Assembly: GCA_964612085.1 (NCBI GenBank)
Contig: CAZTCJ010000004.1
Span: 1 to 64,000 of the forward strand
Direction: 5' to 3'
Origin: CAZTCJ01 sp964612085
GTDB lineage: Bacteria > Pseudomonadota > Alphaproteobacteria > JAJFIK01
Length of the DNA stretch: 64,000 bases
Shown: piece after piece, positions 46,166-57,959 of the stretch
Layout: the number at the start of each line of letters is the position of its first letter
Position numbering within the stretch: the first letter of the stretch is position 1
Notes under the pieces: generated by a model
The model's input: only the letters and a program-made list of their open reading frames with translations
Databases searched by the model: none
What the model was told of the DNA's origin: nothing
Made by a program: the position numbers and the translations under genes

Positions 46166-46474
46166 TCACGGTTCACTGCTGGGGCGGGAGATATCGACGC
46201 AAACGGTTTGCCCGTCCGGTTCGAAAACGACCGTCAGTGTGCCGCATAAAAGACAGTAAACGCAGGTCGCGCCGTCGATGACGTCGTAATCCCGTTCTCC
46301 CTTTTCGAATTGAAAGTCGTCTCGCGCAACGCGGACGAAATTGATGGCCTGCCGGCGGCGTTCATCCCGGCCTTCGAAATAGTGGTTTTCGACGGGTCCA
46401 TTGGGCATATACGCGACCTTGAACCGAAGCGCGCCGCAGGCGCAGCCGCCGAAATACCCTGTATCCTCATTCAT
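46166..46474 (-). CDS. Small GFA/CENP-V-like zinc protein, incomplete metal set
   Basis: 102 residues. The N-terminal GGCACGALRFKV (Cys11, Cys13) matches the opening of the glutathione-dependent formaldehyde-activating (GFA/CENP-V) fold, and CVYCLLCGTLTVVF matches its closing zinc loop. The central CHCxxC block of the family is absent (only NHYFEGRDERRR is there). One of the two zinc sites is probably lost, so catalysis is unlikely. It lies in a less GC-rich patch with a second family member 270 bases upstream. AGGGACA is the likely ribosome site. Confidence 0.65.
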   Translation of the reverse strand: MNEDTGYFGGCACGALRFKVAYMPNGPVENHYFEGRDERRRQAINFVRVARDDFQFEKGERDYDVIDGATCVYCLLCGTLTVVFEPDGQTVCVDISRPSSEP

Positions 46475-46740
46475 GAAGTGTCCCTGGTTTGCTTCTTACA
46501 GGAACAGTGCAACTCGCATCGATTGATATTTAATTATACAAAACATCTATTTAGTGTTGTGCTGAGCCACCTCTGCCCGCATAGGACGCAACCGGTCTCT
46601 CGGTCAGGTTGCAAGCCCTTGGTGCGGGATAAATTATCGTTGATTTTGCGTCATGAGAGCTGTTGTTCCGTTCGCGCATAATACTTTAGCGCGATCCGCC
46701 CGGACCTACGATCAAGGGTCCGTACTGTCGAATATGACTC

Positions 46741-47133
46741 TCAAATTGGCGGCGGGATCGTAAAAACACGGTCCAAATGACAGTCCGTACACTGTGCATC
46801 GCATTGCGCTTCCATAATGCTCTGGATCGCCTGGTGTCCGTGTTTCAGATCGAACACATTGACGCAGACGGCGACTTCCTTGTCGGCAATGGCAGCGATA
46901 AACATTCTGCATACGACGCAATATACGTAGGTTACACCCTCTCGATATTCGTAGAGCCGCTCGCCTTTGAGGAACGTGAATTTGCTTTTCTGAAAACGAA
47001 CGAGCTCGATATCCCGGTTGCTCGTGTAAGGATCGTGACAAGGGTGCCGGATGCAAAAAGCGGCGGGTTGTCCGGTGACTTCATACTCGGCCGCGCCGCA
47101 TAAACAAGCGCCCTGATAGGTTGGCGTTTCCAT
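46741..47133 (-). CDS. GFA/CENP-V-like zinc protein, divergent
   Basis: 130 residues. GACLCGAAEYEVTGQPAAFC opens a GFA fold, FLKGERLYEYREGVTYVYCVVCRMF matches the later strands and zinc loop, and a Cys/His-rich tail (CDAQCTDCH) follows. The middle block reads CIRHPCHDPYTSN instead of CHCxxCQ, so zinc ligation is altered. It resembles the gene at 46,166, and the two are probably tandem duplicates in one transcript. The substrate is unknown. Confidence 0.65.
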   Translation of the reverse strand: METPTYQGACLCGAAEYEVTGQPAAFCIRHPCHDPYTSNRDIELVRFQKSKFTFLKGERLYEYREGVTYVYCVVCRMFIAAIADKEVAVCVNVFDLKHGHQAIQSIMEAQCDAQCTDCHLDRVFTIPPPI

Positions 47134-47306
47134 AATCCCATCCGATACTTATGACCAAGACAAGAAGGGATATTAAACGCCTTCTGGTTGATTTTTTGTG
47201 TAGTGTGTTCTCCCCATAAGAGGGGCAGGCGCACTCGTTCCTGGTGTGGGACCTAGAGCATATTCCGACCGGATAGACGCACTCTGACGCAGTCGCGCTC
47301 AGCGCA

Positions 47307-49391
47307 TCACCCCGCCCGCATCAGGCGCACGGCCTCGTCCCGCCCGAACAGATAGAGCAGCACCCGGAGCGCTTGCCCGCGCGGCCCCTTCAACTCCGGA
47401 TCGGTGCCCAGGATCAGACCCGCATCGTCCCGGGCGATACTAAGCAGATCGCCATGGGCGTCCAGATCCGCCAGCCGGAAGCGGGGCAGGCCGCTTTGCC
47501 GGGTGCCCAGCACGTCGCCCGCGCCCCTCAGCCTTAAGTCTTCCTCCGCGATGATGAAACCGTCATCGGTCTCGCGCATGATCTTGAGCCGCGCCTTGCC
47601 GGTCTCGCCGATCTCCGTGCCGTAGAGCAGCAGACAGGACGAGGCTTTCGACCCGCGCCCGACCCGGCCGCGCAACTGGTGCAACTGGGCGAGACCAAAG
47701 CGCTCCGCGTGCTCGATCACCATGATGGTGGCGTTGGGCACATCGACGCCCACCTCGATCACCGTGGTGGCCACCAGCACTTTCACGTCGCCCGCCTTGA
47801 AGGCGGCCATGACCGCGTCCTTCTCGCCCGCTTTCATCCGCCCATGGACGAGCCCGACCGGTAACCCGGCCAAGACTTCCTGGAGCGCTTTATGCCGGTC
47901 CTCCGCCGCCGTCACATCGAGCACCTCGGATTCCTCCACCAGCGGACAAACCCAATAGGCCTGGGCGCCGTCTTCGAGCGAGCTGCGCAAATGGGCGACG
48001 ACTTCGCTTAAGCGGGCCAGCGGCACGGCGCGGGTGGCGATGGGCGTGCGCCCCGGCGGCTTCTCATCGAGCCGCGAGACCGCCATATCGCCATAGACCG
48101 TCAGGGTCAGGGTGCGGGGGATCGGTGTCGCGGTCATGACCAGCACATCCACCGCCCGGCCTTTCTTGCTCAAGGACATGCGTTGGTGCACACCGAACCG
48201 GTGTTGTTCGTCCACCACGGCGAGCATCAGATCCTGAAACGCCACATCGTCCTGAAACAGAGCGTGCGTGCCGACGACCAGATGGATGGAACCGGCCGCC
48301 AGACCGTCGAGCACGGCCTTGCGCTCCGACGCCTTGTCCTTGCCCGTGAGCAGCGCCACGGTGAGGCCCGCCGCGCGCGCCAGATCGGCGATGCCGGTAT
48401 AATGCTGGCGGGCCAGAATCTCCGTGGGCGCCATGATCGCCGCCTGACCGCCCGCCTCGACCGCCGTCACCATGGCGAGCAGGGCCACCACGGTTTTTCC
48501 TGCGCCCACATCCCCCTGAAGCAGGCGCATCATGCGCGCAGGCGCGGCCATGTCGGCGCGGATCTCCTCCAATGAGCGGACCTGGGCGCCTGTGAGCGTA
48601 TAAGGCAGGGCGGCCCGGATCTTGGCATCGAGCGCGCCCGTCCCGGTCACGGAGCGCCCGGCCTGGGCTTTCATCCGCTCCCGCATCAAGGCGAGCGCCA
48701 GTTGATTGGCCAGCAATTCGTCATAGGCGAGCCGCAGGCGGGCGGGCGCGCTGGGGTCGAGATCCGCTTGCGCTTCCGGCGCATGGGCCGCCGTCAGTGC
48801 CGCATGCCAGCCGGGCCAGCCCCGCTGTTTCTGAAAGGCCGGATCGAGCCATTCGGGCAGCGCGCGCGCGCGCTTCAGGGCTCCGCGCACCGCTTTGGTC
48901 ATGACCTTGGGCGTCAGGCCGGCGGTCAAAGGATAGACCGGCTCGATCAGCGGCAGGGTCTCGAACTCCTCCGCCGTCAGAATGAAATCCGGATGGGTCA
49001 TCTGGGGGGCGCCGGAAAACTCCTCGATCCGCCCGCTGATAAAGCGCTGTTCGCCCACAGGCAGGACTTTCTCCAGATAATCGCCTTTGACATGAAAGAA
49101 AACGAGGGAGAGGAAGCCCGTGTCGTCGCACACCCGCACCTTGTAAGGCTGGCGGGAGCGGGCGGGCTTGTCGTGGCCGTCCACGGTGACCGCGAGCGTC
49201 GCCAGATCGCCCGGCTTGGCGCCTGCGATGGGCGGGCGGTTGCGCCGGTCCACCAGGCCTGAGGGCAGATGCCAGAGCAGATCCACCACTTGCGGCCCCG
49301 CCGCCTTGGCCACGAGCTTGGCCAGCCTCGGCCCGATGCCGGAGAGGTCCGTCACGTCTGTGAACAAGGGAAAAAGGATTTCCGGCCGCAT
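47307..49391 (-). CDS. recG: ATP-dependent DNA helicase RecG
   Basis: A 694-residue branch-migration helicase that reverses stalled forks and processes Holliday junctions. The N-terminal wedge domain starts with TDVTDLSGIGPRLAKLV. An OB-fold follows (VRVCDDTGFLSLVFFHVKGDYLEK). Helicase motifs are LLQGDVGAGKTVVAL (I), VVDEQHRFGVHQR (II), MTATPIPRTL (III), ATTVIEVGVDVPNATIMVIEHAERFG (V, seen in two blocks) and QLRGRVGRGSKASSCLL (VI). The ATG at 49,391 is preferred over an in-frame GTG at 49,400. Confidence 0.96.
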   Translation of the reverse strand: MRPEILFPLFTDVTDLSGIGPRLAKLVAKAAGPQVVDLLWHLPSGLVDRRNRPPIAGAKPGDLATLAVTVDGHDKPARSRQPYKVRVCDDTGFLSLVFFHVKGDYLEKVLPVGEQRFISGRIEEFSGAPQMTHPDFILTAEEFETLPLIEPVYPLTAGLTPKVMTKAVRGALKRARALPEWLDPAFQKQRGWPGWHAALTAAHAPEAQADLDPSAPARLRLAYDELLANQLALALMRERMKAQAGRSVTGTGALDAKIRAALPYTLTGAQVRSLEEIRADMAAPARMMRLLQGDVGAGKTVVALLAMVTAVEAGGQAAIMAPTEILARQHYTGIADLARAAGLTVALLTGKDKASERKAVLDGLAAGSIHLVVGTHALFQDDVAFQDLMLAVVDEQHRFGVHQRMSLSKKGRAVDVLVMTATPIPRTLTLTVYGDMAVSRLDEKPPGRTPIATRAVPLARLSEVVAHLRSSLEDGAQAYWVCPLVEESEVLDVTAAEDRHKALQEVLAGLPVGLVHGRMKAGEKDAVMAAFKAGDVKVLVATTVIEVGVDVPNATIMVIEHAERFGLAQLHQLRGRVGRGSKASSCLLLYGTEIGETGKARLKIMRETDDGFIIAEEDLRLRGAGDVLGTRQSGLPRFRLADLDAHGDLLSIARDDAGLILGTDPELKGPRGQALRVLLYLFGRDEAVRLMRAG

Positions 49392-49461
49392 TCCACCCAC
49401 GCTCGTCCGGCTGCTGGATGTTGACGCTAGCCGGAGAGTCGGGGGTCGGGCAAATGCCCCC

Positions 49462-50364
49462 TCAAATCATGCCGTGCAAGTCGTCCAGAATGGCGGGCAG
49501 GTGATTGCGCACGATGGAGACGTGGCCTTCTTCCGGCACGAATTGCGCCTGGGCGCCGCGCACATGGGCGGCGTAATGGCGCCCGATGGAGCTGGGCACG
49601 ATGGTGTCCGCCTCGCCGTGCCAGATGCGCACCGGCAGATCCAGATCGGCCAAGGTGAAGGGCCAGGGGCTCGTGTAGATCCGCGCGTCCGAGACCATGC
49701 CGTCCACCGAATGGCGCAAGGCTTCCCGCCAGGAATAGGTCAGGAATGACGCGAATTCCGCGTCGAAGGCCTCCATTTCCTTGCCTTCGTGGCGCAAACG
49801 CTTGCGGATCGCGGTGATGCGGTCCTCATTGCGCGGATTCAGGATGAATTTGCGCCAGAAATGGAACAGGATGGAGCGCGCTACCCGCCGTTTGGCCACT
49901 TCCCGCAACAGAATCACCGGCCGCTGCTGCATGCCTTCGGCTTCCGGCGGGCCCAGGGCCGCGATGAAGATGCAGGCCAGCACCCGGTCTTTCAGCGCAT
50001 GGGCGCAGGCCGCCGCGTAAGGCCCGCCGCCCGACAGGCCCACCAGGGCGAATTTCTCAAGACCCAGCACGTCGGCCAGCGCCGCCACATCCTTGGGCCA
50101 GTCGGCGAGGGTGCGGGTCAGGTCCGGGTCGGAGACCCCATAGCCGGGCCGGTCCGGGGCGATGAGCCGCAGCTTGCCCAGATTGAAAAAGCCCGGTTCC
50201 AGCCGGCAGCCCGGCCAGCCGTGAAAATAAAAGGCCGGCACCCCGTCCGGCGGCCCGTAAATCCGGTAGCCCAGGCGCCGTCCGTCGGCCAGCGTAATCA
50301 TGTGATCGGAATGCCCGGCCCCGCTGTCAACGTACCGGTGCGGTGTGTCTTGCAGGGCGCTCAT
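49462..50364 (-). CDS. Alpha/beta hydrolase
   Basis: A 300-residue cytoplasmic alpha/beta hydrolase without a signal peptide. YFHGWPGCRLE gives the oxyanion hole, LVGLSGGGPYAAA the nucleophile elbow (GxSxG), RIWHGEADTIVPSS the acid and PEEGHVSIVRNH the histidine. Substrate unknown. The small middle cap (residues 150-210) is basic and helical (RRVARSILFHFWRKFILNPR). It lies between recG and the divergent sdhE/mfd pair, a position not usually occupied by such a gene. AAGGA precedes the ATG. Confidence 0.87.
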   Translation of the reverse strand: MSALQDTPHRYVDSGAGHSDHMITLADGRRLGYRIYGPPDGVPAFYFHGWPGCRLEPGFFNLGKLRLIAPDRPGYGVSDPDLTRTLADWPKDVAALADVLGLEKFALVGLSGGGPYAAACAHALKDRVLACIFIAALGPPEAEGMQQRPVILLREVAKRRVARSILFHFWRKFILNPRNEDRITAIRKRLRHEGKEMEAFDAEFASFLTYSWREALRHSVDGMVSDARIYTSPWPFTLADLDLPVRIWHGEADTIVPSSIGRHYAAHVRGAQAQFVPEEGHVSIVRNHLPAILDDLHGMI

Positions 50365-50521
50365 GGGCCGTCCTTGGATCGAAACTGCTTTTCAGAAACC
50401 GCATTGCGGCATGACAGGCGCCGCTCAGCGCTCTATATCCGGAGTCCGGTCATGGTACCAGCACTGTCATGCTGCATGTGCGGCATTGCCGATACACCTT
50501 CGAAAAAGAACAGGATTTCCC

Positions 50522-50824
50522 ATGCCTGAAGAGAGCACTGAAACGCGCTTGAAGCGCTTGCGATTCCGCTCCTGGCACCGGGGCTTCAAGGAAGCCGATC
50601 TGATGCTGGGCCATTTCGCCGACGAGAGCCTGGCGCGCTTGACGCCCGAACAGATCGACCGCTATGAGGCGCTGATCGCCGTGGAGGACCATGACCTTTA
50701 CAACTGGATCGTGGGCCGCGCGCCGACGCCGCCCGAGTACGATCACGACGTGATGGCCATGATCAAGAGCTTCCGCCATTTGTCCCAGACCATGTGGAAG
50801 AACGCCGGTGCTCCGGGCCTCTGA
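50522..50824 (+). CDS. sdhE: SdhE/Sdh5-type FAD assembly factor
   Basis: A 100-residue protein that helps attach FAD to the succinate dehydrogenase flavoprotein. The family motif is present as RSWHRGFKEADLMLGHFADE (canonical RGxxE). ALIAVEDHDLYNWIVGR and a C-terminal helix follow. It lies 39 bases before mfd, an arrangement commonly seen in alphaproteobacteria. The frame opens earlier, but the ATG at 50,522 with AGGA gives the normal length. Confidence 0.92.
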   Translation: MPEESTETRLKRLRFRSWHRGFKEADLMLGHFADESLARLTPEQIDRYEALIAVEDHDLYNWIVGRAPTPPEYDHDVMAMIKSFRHLSQTMWKNAGAPGL

Positions 50825-50863
50825 CGCCACGCCTGCCGCACGCTCAAACCGAATATCCGCGCC

Positions 50864-54403
<3,540 letters not shown>

Positions 54404-54406
54404 CCG

Positions 54407-54520
54407 TCCGTACGGCCTTGGATCCTGGCCTGCGCAGGGCGGCGTTTGTTCTGTATGGTAGCCACTTATACAAAACGTCATCCCGAGCTGAAGGCTGGGA
54501 TCCAGGGCAGTACGGATGAC
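54407..54520. repeat. Dispersed inverted-repeat element, copy 1
   Basis: About 114 bases directly after mfd. The ends are imperfect ~30-bp inverted repeats: GTCCGTACGGCCTTGGATCC at the left against GGATCCAGGGCAGTACGGA at the right. The right arm (CATCCCGAGCTGAAGGCTGG) recurs at 55,664. It looks like a small palindromic intergenic repeat, not a gene. Confidence 0.6.
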
Positions 54521-54572
54521 CTTATTGATTGCCTGCCTGTGGGACACGTTTGTCGTCAACGCGCCTTACTGG

Positions 54573-54935
54573 CTATGCTAGGCGTACGGAGCGTTGGTTG
54601 AAAACATGACCGGTGGCGAGCAGGACCGCGCCTGCCACGGTAAGGGCGACTTCCATCGTCTCGTTTGGCGCCAACAAAACACCAGCAATCAGAAACAGAA
54701 GGCCCGTCAAGCCGATCAGTCCGGGATGCCAGCATTTGTGACAGCGCAAGCCACGGATAAAGGCATAAAGGCTGACGGGAATGGCGCAGGCGATCAGCAC
54801 CCAATGGATCCATTCGTTTTCAAAGAATTGAAACGACAGGGCCGGCAGCAACAGGATGAGCGCAGGCACAAGCAGGCAATGGGCAAGGCACAGGCCGGAC
54901 AAAGCGATCCCGATTTTATCAAACGCATTGCCCAT
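54573..54935 (-). CDS. MerC-domain membrane protein
   Basis: A 120-residue inner-membrane protein with four helices. The conserved pair in helix 1 is GLCLAHCLLVPALILLLP (Cys and His-Cys), and a second cysteine pair lies in a loop (LRCHKCWHPG). MerC proteins import mercuric ions in mer operons, but stand-alone chromosomal members without merR/merA, as here, may move other metals or have another role. The helices cover most of the protein. It lies between two intergenic repeat elements. Confidence 0.8.
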   Translation of the reverse strand: MGNAFDKIGIALSGLCLAHCLLVPALILLLPALSFQFFENEWIHWVLIACAIPVSLYAFIRGLRCHKCWHPGLIGLTGLLFLIAGVLLAPNETMEVALTVAGAVLLATGHVFNQRSVRLA

Positions 54936-55039
54936 AGATGGCCCCCATCGCCTCAGGAAAAACCAATGTTATAATATATGCATGGTGTGCTGCAATATGA
55001 CATGCGCCTGCCTGACATGGGCTGGCGCGAAAGGCAAGC

Positions 55040-55636
55040 TCACTGCACTTTGCCTAAATCATCCTTGTCCCGATGTTCGCTTGAAAAGCACAACGCGTAG
55101 CCGATGGCCATGACCGCATAGCCCGCGACAAAAAACCAGGAATTAAATCCTGCCAGGATGGTGAAGAACGCGACAGCGCTGCCGACCACAAGCGCCACGC
55201 CGATCTTCGAATGAGACAGATAAGCGAGACTGGGCAAGACCAGCCCCGTGACGAAGACGTAGGTCGGGCCGACCGTGATGAAGGGCAGCCAGATGGATGG
55301 CTCGGCTGTCAGTTGTCGGATCAAATCCTGCCCGCCGGGCGCTCCGGAAAAACTCCACATGACGAGATCGATCGTGCACATGCCGAAGACGCAGGCCGTT
55401 CCGACGATCAGCACCGGTCCGGCGAGACGGTTTATGCCTTGGCGCGGCAGCCTTGCCGCATAAGGAACAATCAAGAGAGCGCCGATGAAAAGCAGCCAGT
55501 GCCCGTAATCTATCGGAGCTTCGTAATAGAGACTTCTGCTTAGGGATGGAAAACTGAGCAGATTCAAGATCACCTGCCCGAGGGCTAAACCGATCAGACC
55601 GGTAACGAATAAAGCCTTGTCCAAAGTGTTTGGCAT
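55040..55636 (-). CDS. Six-helix membrane protein, unknown
   Basis: A 198-residue integral membrane protein with about six helices (ALFVTGLIGLALGQVILNLL, YGHWLLFIGALLIVPYAA, LAGPVLIVGTACVFGMC, and three more) and a short charged tail (SSEHRDKDDLGKVQ). I do not recognise a family. The GGGGGCG ribosome site precedes the ATG at 55,636. It lies between two copies of a dispersed repeat, alongside the MerC gene. Base composition is slightly lower in GC than the helicase genes. Confidence 0.7.
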   Translation of the reverse strand: MPNTLDKALFVTGLIGLALGQVILNLLSFPSLSRSLYYEAPIDYGHWLLFIGALLIVPYAARLPRQGINRLAGPVLIVGTACVFGMCTIDLVMWSFSGAPGGQDLIRQLTAEPSIWLPFITVGPTYVFVTGLVLPSLAYLSHSKIGVALVVGSAVAFFTILAGFNSWFFVAGYAVMAIGYALCFSSEHRDKDDLGKVQ

Positions 55637-55661
55637 CCCCACGCCCCCAAAATATCTGCCC

Positions 55662-55697
55662 CAATGTCATCCCGAGCTGAAGGCTGGGATCCAGGGC
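55662..55697. repeat. Dispersed repeat arm, copy 2
   Basis: The sequence TCATCCCGAGCTGAAGGCTG and the following GGATCCAGGGC are identical to the right arm of the element at 54,407-54,520. Only this arm is recognisable here. A second inverted-repeat unit begins at 55,698. Confidence 0.7.
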
Positions 55698-55788
55698 GGC
55701 CGTGCATTTCACTGACGTTCAATGCACCCTACCGTCCGTATAGACCGTTCATTGTAGAGTGCAGTAAACGCATGCGGAATGCACGGCC
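55698..55788. repeat. 91-bp inverted-repeat unit
   Basis: GGCCGTGCATT at 55,698-55,708 is perfectly complementary to AATGCACGGCC at 55,778-55,788. The 69-bp interior is less GC-rich and carries no reading frame of note. It directly abuts the dispersed repeat arm, so the two may be parts of one larger element. Confidence 0.6.
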
Positions 55789-55792
55789 TACA

Positions 55793-56173
55793 TCACGTCA
55801 GATCCCCGTCGCCCATGAGGAACCGCGCCAGGTCGATATAGTCGATGACAAGCGAAATGCCGTCGATCGCCAGCACCGTATAGAGATAGCGCCCGGCCCA
55901 GGTCCGATGATCATTAGGCTGACGGTTGCGCCACAGATAGATCAGCAGCGGCGTCCAGAACAGGATATGGGTCAGCCCCAGAATGCGGCTGTAGCCGTAA
56001 ATATCGAACAGTTCCGGCATCAGCACCATGACCGCGAGCGTCGCAGTCAGCACCCAATGGGCGCGCCGGTCGAAAAAGCCGAAGATGAAGGACGCGCCGT
56101 TGACGATGACGAGGGTGAACATCCAGGCCTGAAGCCAGAGCGGTTCCTGGAGCACGTGATCGATCAGAGTCAT
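55793..56173 (-). CDS. Four-helix membrane protein, unknown
   Basis: A 126-residue inner-membrane protein with four helices (LWLQAWMFTLVIVNGASFIF, AHWVLTATLAVMVLMPELF, LGLTHILFWTPLLIYLW, YLYTVLAIDGISLVIDYI). Conserved-looking aromatic blocks (FDIYGYSRILGLTH) suggest a real family, but I cannot name it. GGAGGG lies just before the ATG. The deoxyribosyltransferase-like gene is 22 bases upstream on the same strand, so the two are probably cotranscribed. Confidence 0.72.
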   Translation of the reverse strand: MTLIDHVLQEPLWLQAWMFTLVIVNGASFIFGFFDRRAHWVLTATLAVMVLMPELFDIYGYSRILGLTHILFWTPLLIYLWRNRQPNDHRTWAGRYLYTVLAIDGISLVIDYIDLARFLMGDGDLT

Positions 56174-56195
56174 GGCACCCTCCGCCTGCGGTCCG

Positions 56196-56648
56196 TCAGC
56201 GGTTGAGCAGGCCTTTCACCGCCACCGCGATGGTATCCTTGAAGCCGTCTTCCTCCCGGAAGGGCAGGCGCACGGTCCGGGTCGCCGCGTCGAGCCCTTC
56301 CATCAGATAAGGTACTTTGCTGCCCGGCTGTTCGATCCACACCACGGGCTTCGGAAAGGACAAAGCGTAGCCGATTTCCATCTGCACGCCGGGCGAGACC
56401 GGGTCGCCGATAAAGGCGACGATGGCGTCTGCCGCCTTGATGGCGTCGAGATCGGCGATCAGCGCGCGGGGCGGCGGGTAGGGCGACTCGCCCCATTTCT
56501 CCCGCTCATGGGCGCACACGACCTCGTGGCCGTCCGCCTTCAGCCGGTCGAGAAAGGGCGTGAGCCAGGTGCGGAACTGGGGATCCATGACTTGCGTCTT
56601 GGGATCGCTGATCTGGGTGATCGGAGCACAAACGAACAGGTTTGCCAT
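56196..56648 (-). CDS. Nucleoside 2-deoxyribosyltransferase-like protein
   Basis: A 150-residue Rossmann-like protein. LFVCAPITQISDPKT opens the fold, IKAADAIVAFIGDPVSPGVQMEIGYAL gives the family's acidic catalytic region with Glu in MEIGYAL, and KPVVWIEQPG follows. Classical enzymes exchange nucleobases on 2'-deoxyribonucleosides. Related short proteins hydrolyse nucleoside monophosphates, so the reaction is uncertain. It is cytoplasmic, with no signal peptide, and shares a transcript with the four-helix membrane protein. Confidence 0.78.
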   Translation of the reverse strand: MANLFVCAPITQISDPKTQVMDPQFRTWLTPFLDRLKADGHEVVCAHEREKWGESPYPPPRALIADLDAIKAADAIVAFIGDPVSPGVQMEIGYALSFPKPVVWIEQPGSKVPYLMEGLDAATRTVRLPFREEDGFKDTIAVAVKGLLNR

Positions 56649-56781
56649 GGTTTACTCTCATCTGACGGGCGGGTGTTTTCCTGCTGACCCGATAAGACAG
56701 CCTTGGATTCCTTAACAATGGCCTTTAGAGCCCGAGGCTTTAGGCACACAATGGAGGAAACCTGGATCGCCCCAAAACAAG

Positions 56782-56811
56782 TCAGGCCCGCATACCAGAA
56801 TACGGGCCTGA
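56782..56811 (-). terminator. Terminator after the PHB-depolymerase-like esterase gene
   Basis: TCAGGCCCG / CGGGCCTGA forms a 9-bp stem with a 12-base loop. On the minus strand it is followed by CTTGTTTTGG. It lies 21 bases past the esterase stop. Confidence 0.7.
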
Positions 56812-56832
56812 GACCTTGACTATACTGCAGTC

Positions 56833-57789
56833 TTAGCGGCTGTGACGAGAGAAGAACGTCCAGATTTCAGCAGCGCCGTTGATGTCCTGGGAGGTCTTGC
56901 CGAGCCGCTGGGCCATGGGCCGCAGCCGGCCGCGCCGCCGGGTCGTGCCCGGCACCGTATGGCCGCCCCCTTCGATCCGGTAAAGCAGCACTTCCGCATC
57001 GCCCGCGCATTCCGACCAGCGGCTCTTGATCACCCGGGTGCCGTCTTCTGTGTCCGTGTCCGCCAATTGCTCCACTTCAGGCCGGTCGCGGCACTCATTG
57101 GCCGTGGTCCAGAAGCGCACCGTGTCGGTAGTGGACAGCACGCTGCCTCGGTCGTCCTTCAGGAACGGCACGATCTGTCCGCCCTCATACGGCACGAATT
57201 CATCCTCGGTGCCGTTCATGATCAGCATGGGGACCGGCCGCGACGGCTTGCATTTGCCGGCATAATCCACGGGCAGATTGGCGATGATGGGGGCCGCCGC
57301 CGCGATCAGGTCGGCGGCATCGCAGGCCATGCGGAACGACATCATGCCGCCGTTCGAGGCGCCGGTGATATAGACCCGGTCCGGATCGGCATCGTATTCG
57401 GCGATCAGTTTGCCGATGAGCGCCCGCAGGAACGCGACGTCATCCGTGCCGCCCTTGCGCTGGCGGGTGAAATCCGTGTCGCGGCCGTCGGCCCAACTGC
57501 GGTTGGTGCCTTCGGGATAGGCGGCCAGGAAGCCGTGGGTGTCGGCGAGGGTCTCGAAGCCGACGCGGCGCATGCGTTCCGGCCGTCCGCCGCCGCCATG
57601 GAGGATGAGCACCAGCGGCGCGCCGGAGGCGGCGCTCTCCGGCTTATAAAGCAGCGAGCGGTGTACCTTGCCATCGACCGTCACGGTGACGGTCTCGCTA
57701 TCGGCTGAAGCACTTGAGGCCGCGAAGAGGAGCGCGGCCGTAGCTGCCCCGGCCAGAAGCCGGAAAACACGAGTCATCGATAAATGCAT
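56833..57789 (-). CDS. PHB-depolymerase/feruloyl-esterase-like hydrolase (LpqC type), exported
   Basis: A 318-residue protein with a signal peptide (RLLAGAATAALLFAASSASA). LVLILHGGGGRPERM is the oxyanion loop, VYITGASNGGMMSFRMA the nucleophile elbow (GxSxG), MNGTEDEFVPYEGG the acid and EGGGHTVPG the histidine. The family acts on polyesters or ester-linked aromatics outside the cytoplasm. The cysteine pairs (MACDA, GKCKP, NECRD, SECAG) fit disulfides in the periplasm. AAAGGAT precedes the ATG. Confidence 0.88.
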   Translation of the reverse strand: MHLSMTRVFRLLAGAATAALLFAASSASADSETVTVTVDGKVHRSLLYKPESAASGAPLVLILHGGGGRPERMRRVGFETLADTHGFLAAYPEGTNRSWADGRDTDFTRQRKGGTDDVAFLRALIGKLIAEYDADPDRVYITGASNGGMMSFRMACDAADLIAAAAPIIANLPVDYAGKCKPSRPVPMLIMNGTEDEFVPYEGGQIVPFLKDDRGSVLSTTDTVRFWTTANECRDRPEVEQLADTDTEDGTRVIKSRWSECAGDAEVLLYRIEGGGHTVPGTTRRRGRLRPMAQRLGKTSQDINGAAEIWTFFSRHSR

Positions 57790-57959
57790 GGGTTCGGATC
57801 CTTTTTCATTTGAGAAGCAAAAAGCAGAACTTAGGATGAGCCCACTATGGGCCGGATCTCACGCCTTCGCAATTCAACGCTGCCGGTCGCGGAGGACCGG
57901 CGAATGCGCTATGGTTTTCTAAACTGACACGATTTCGAGCACGGATTACGGGACTGGGC

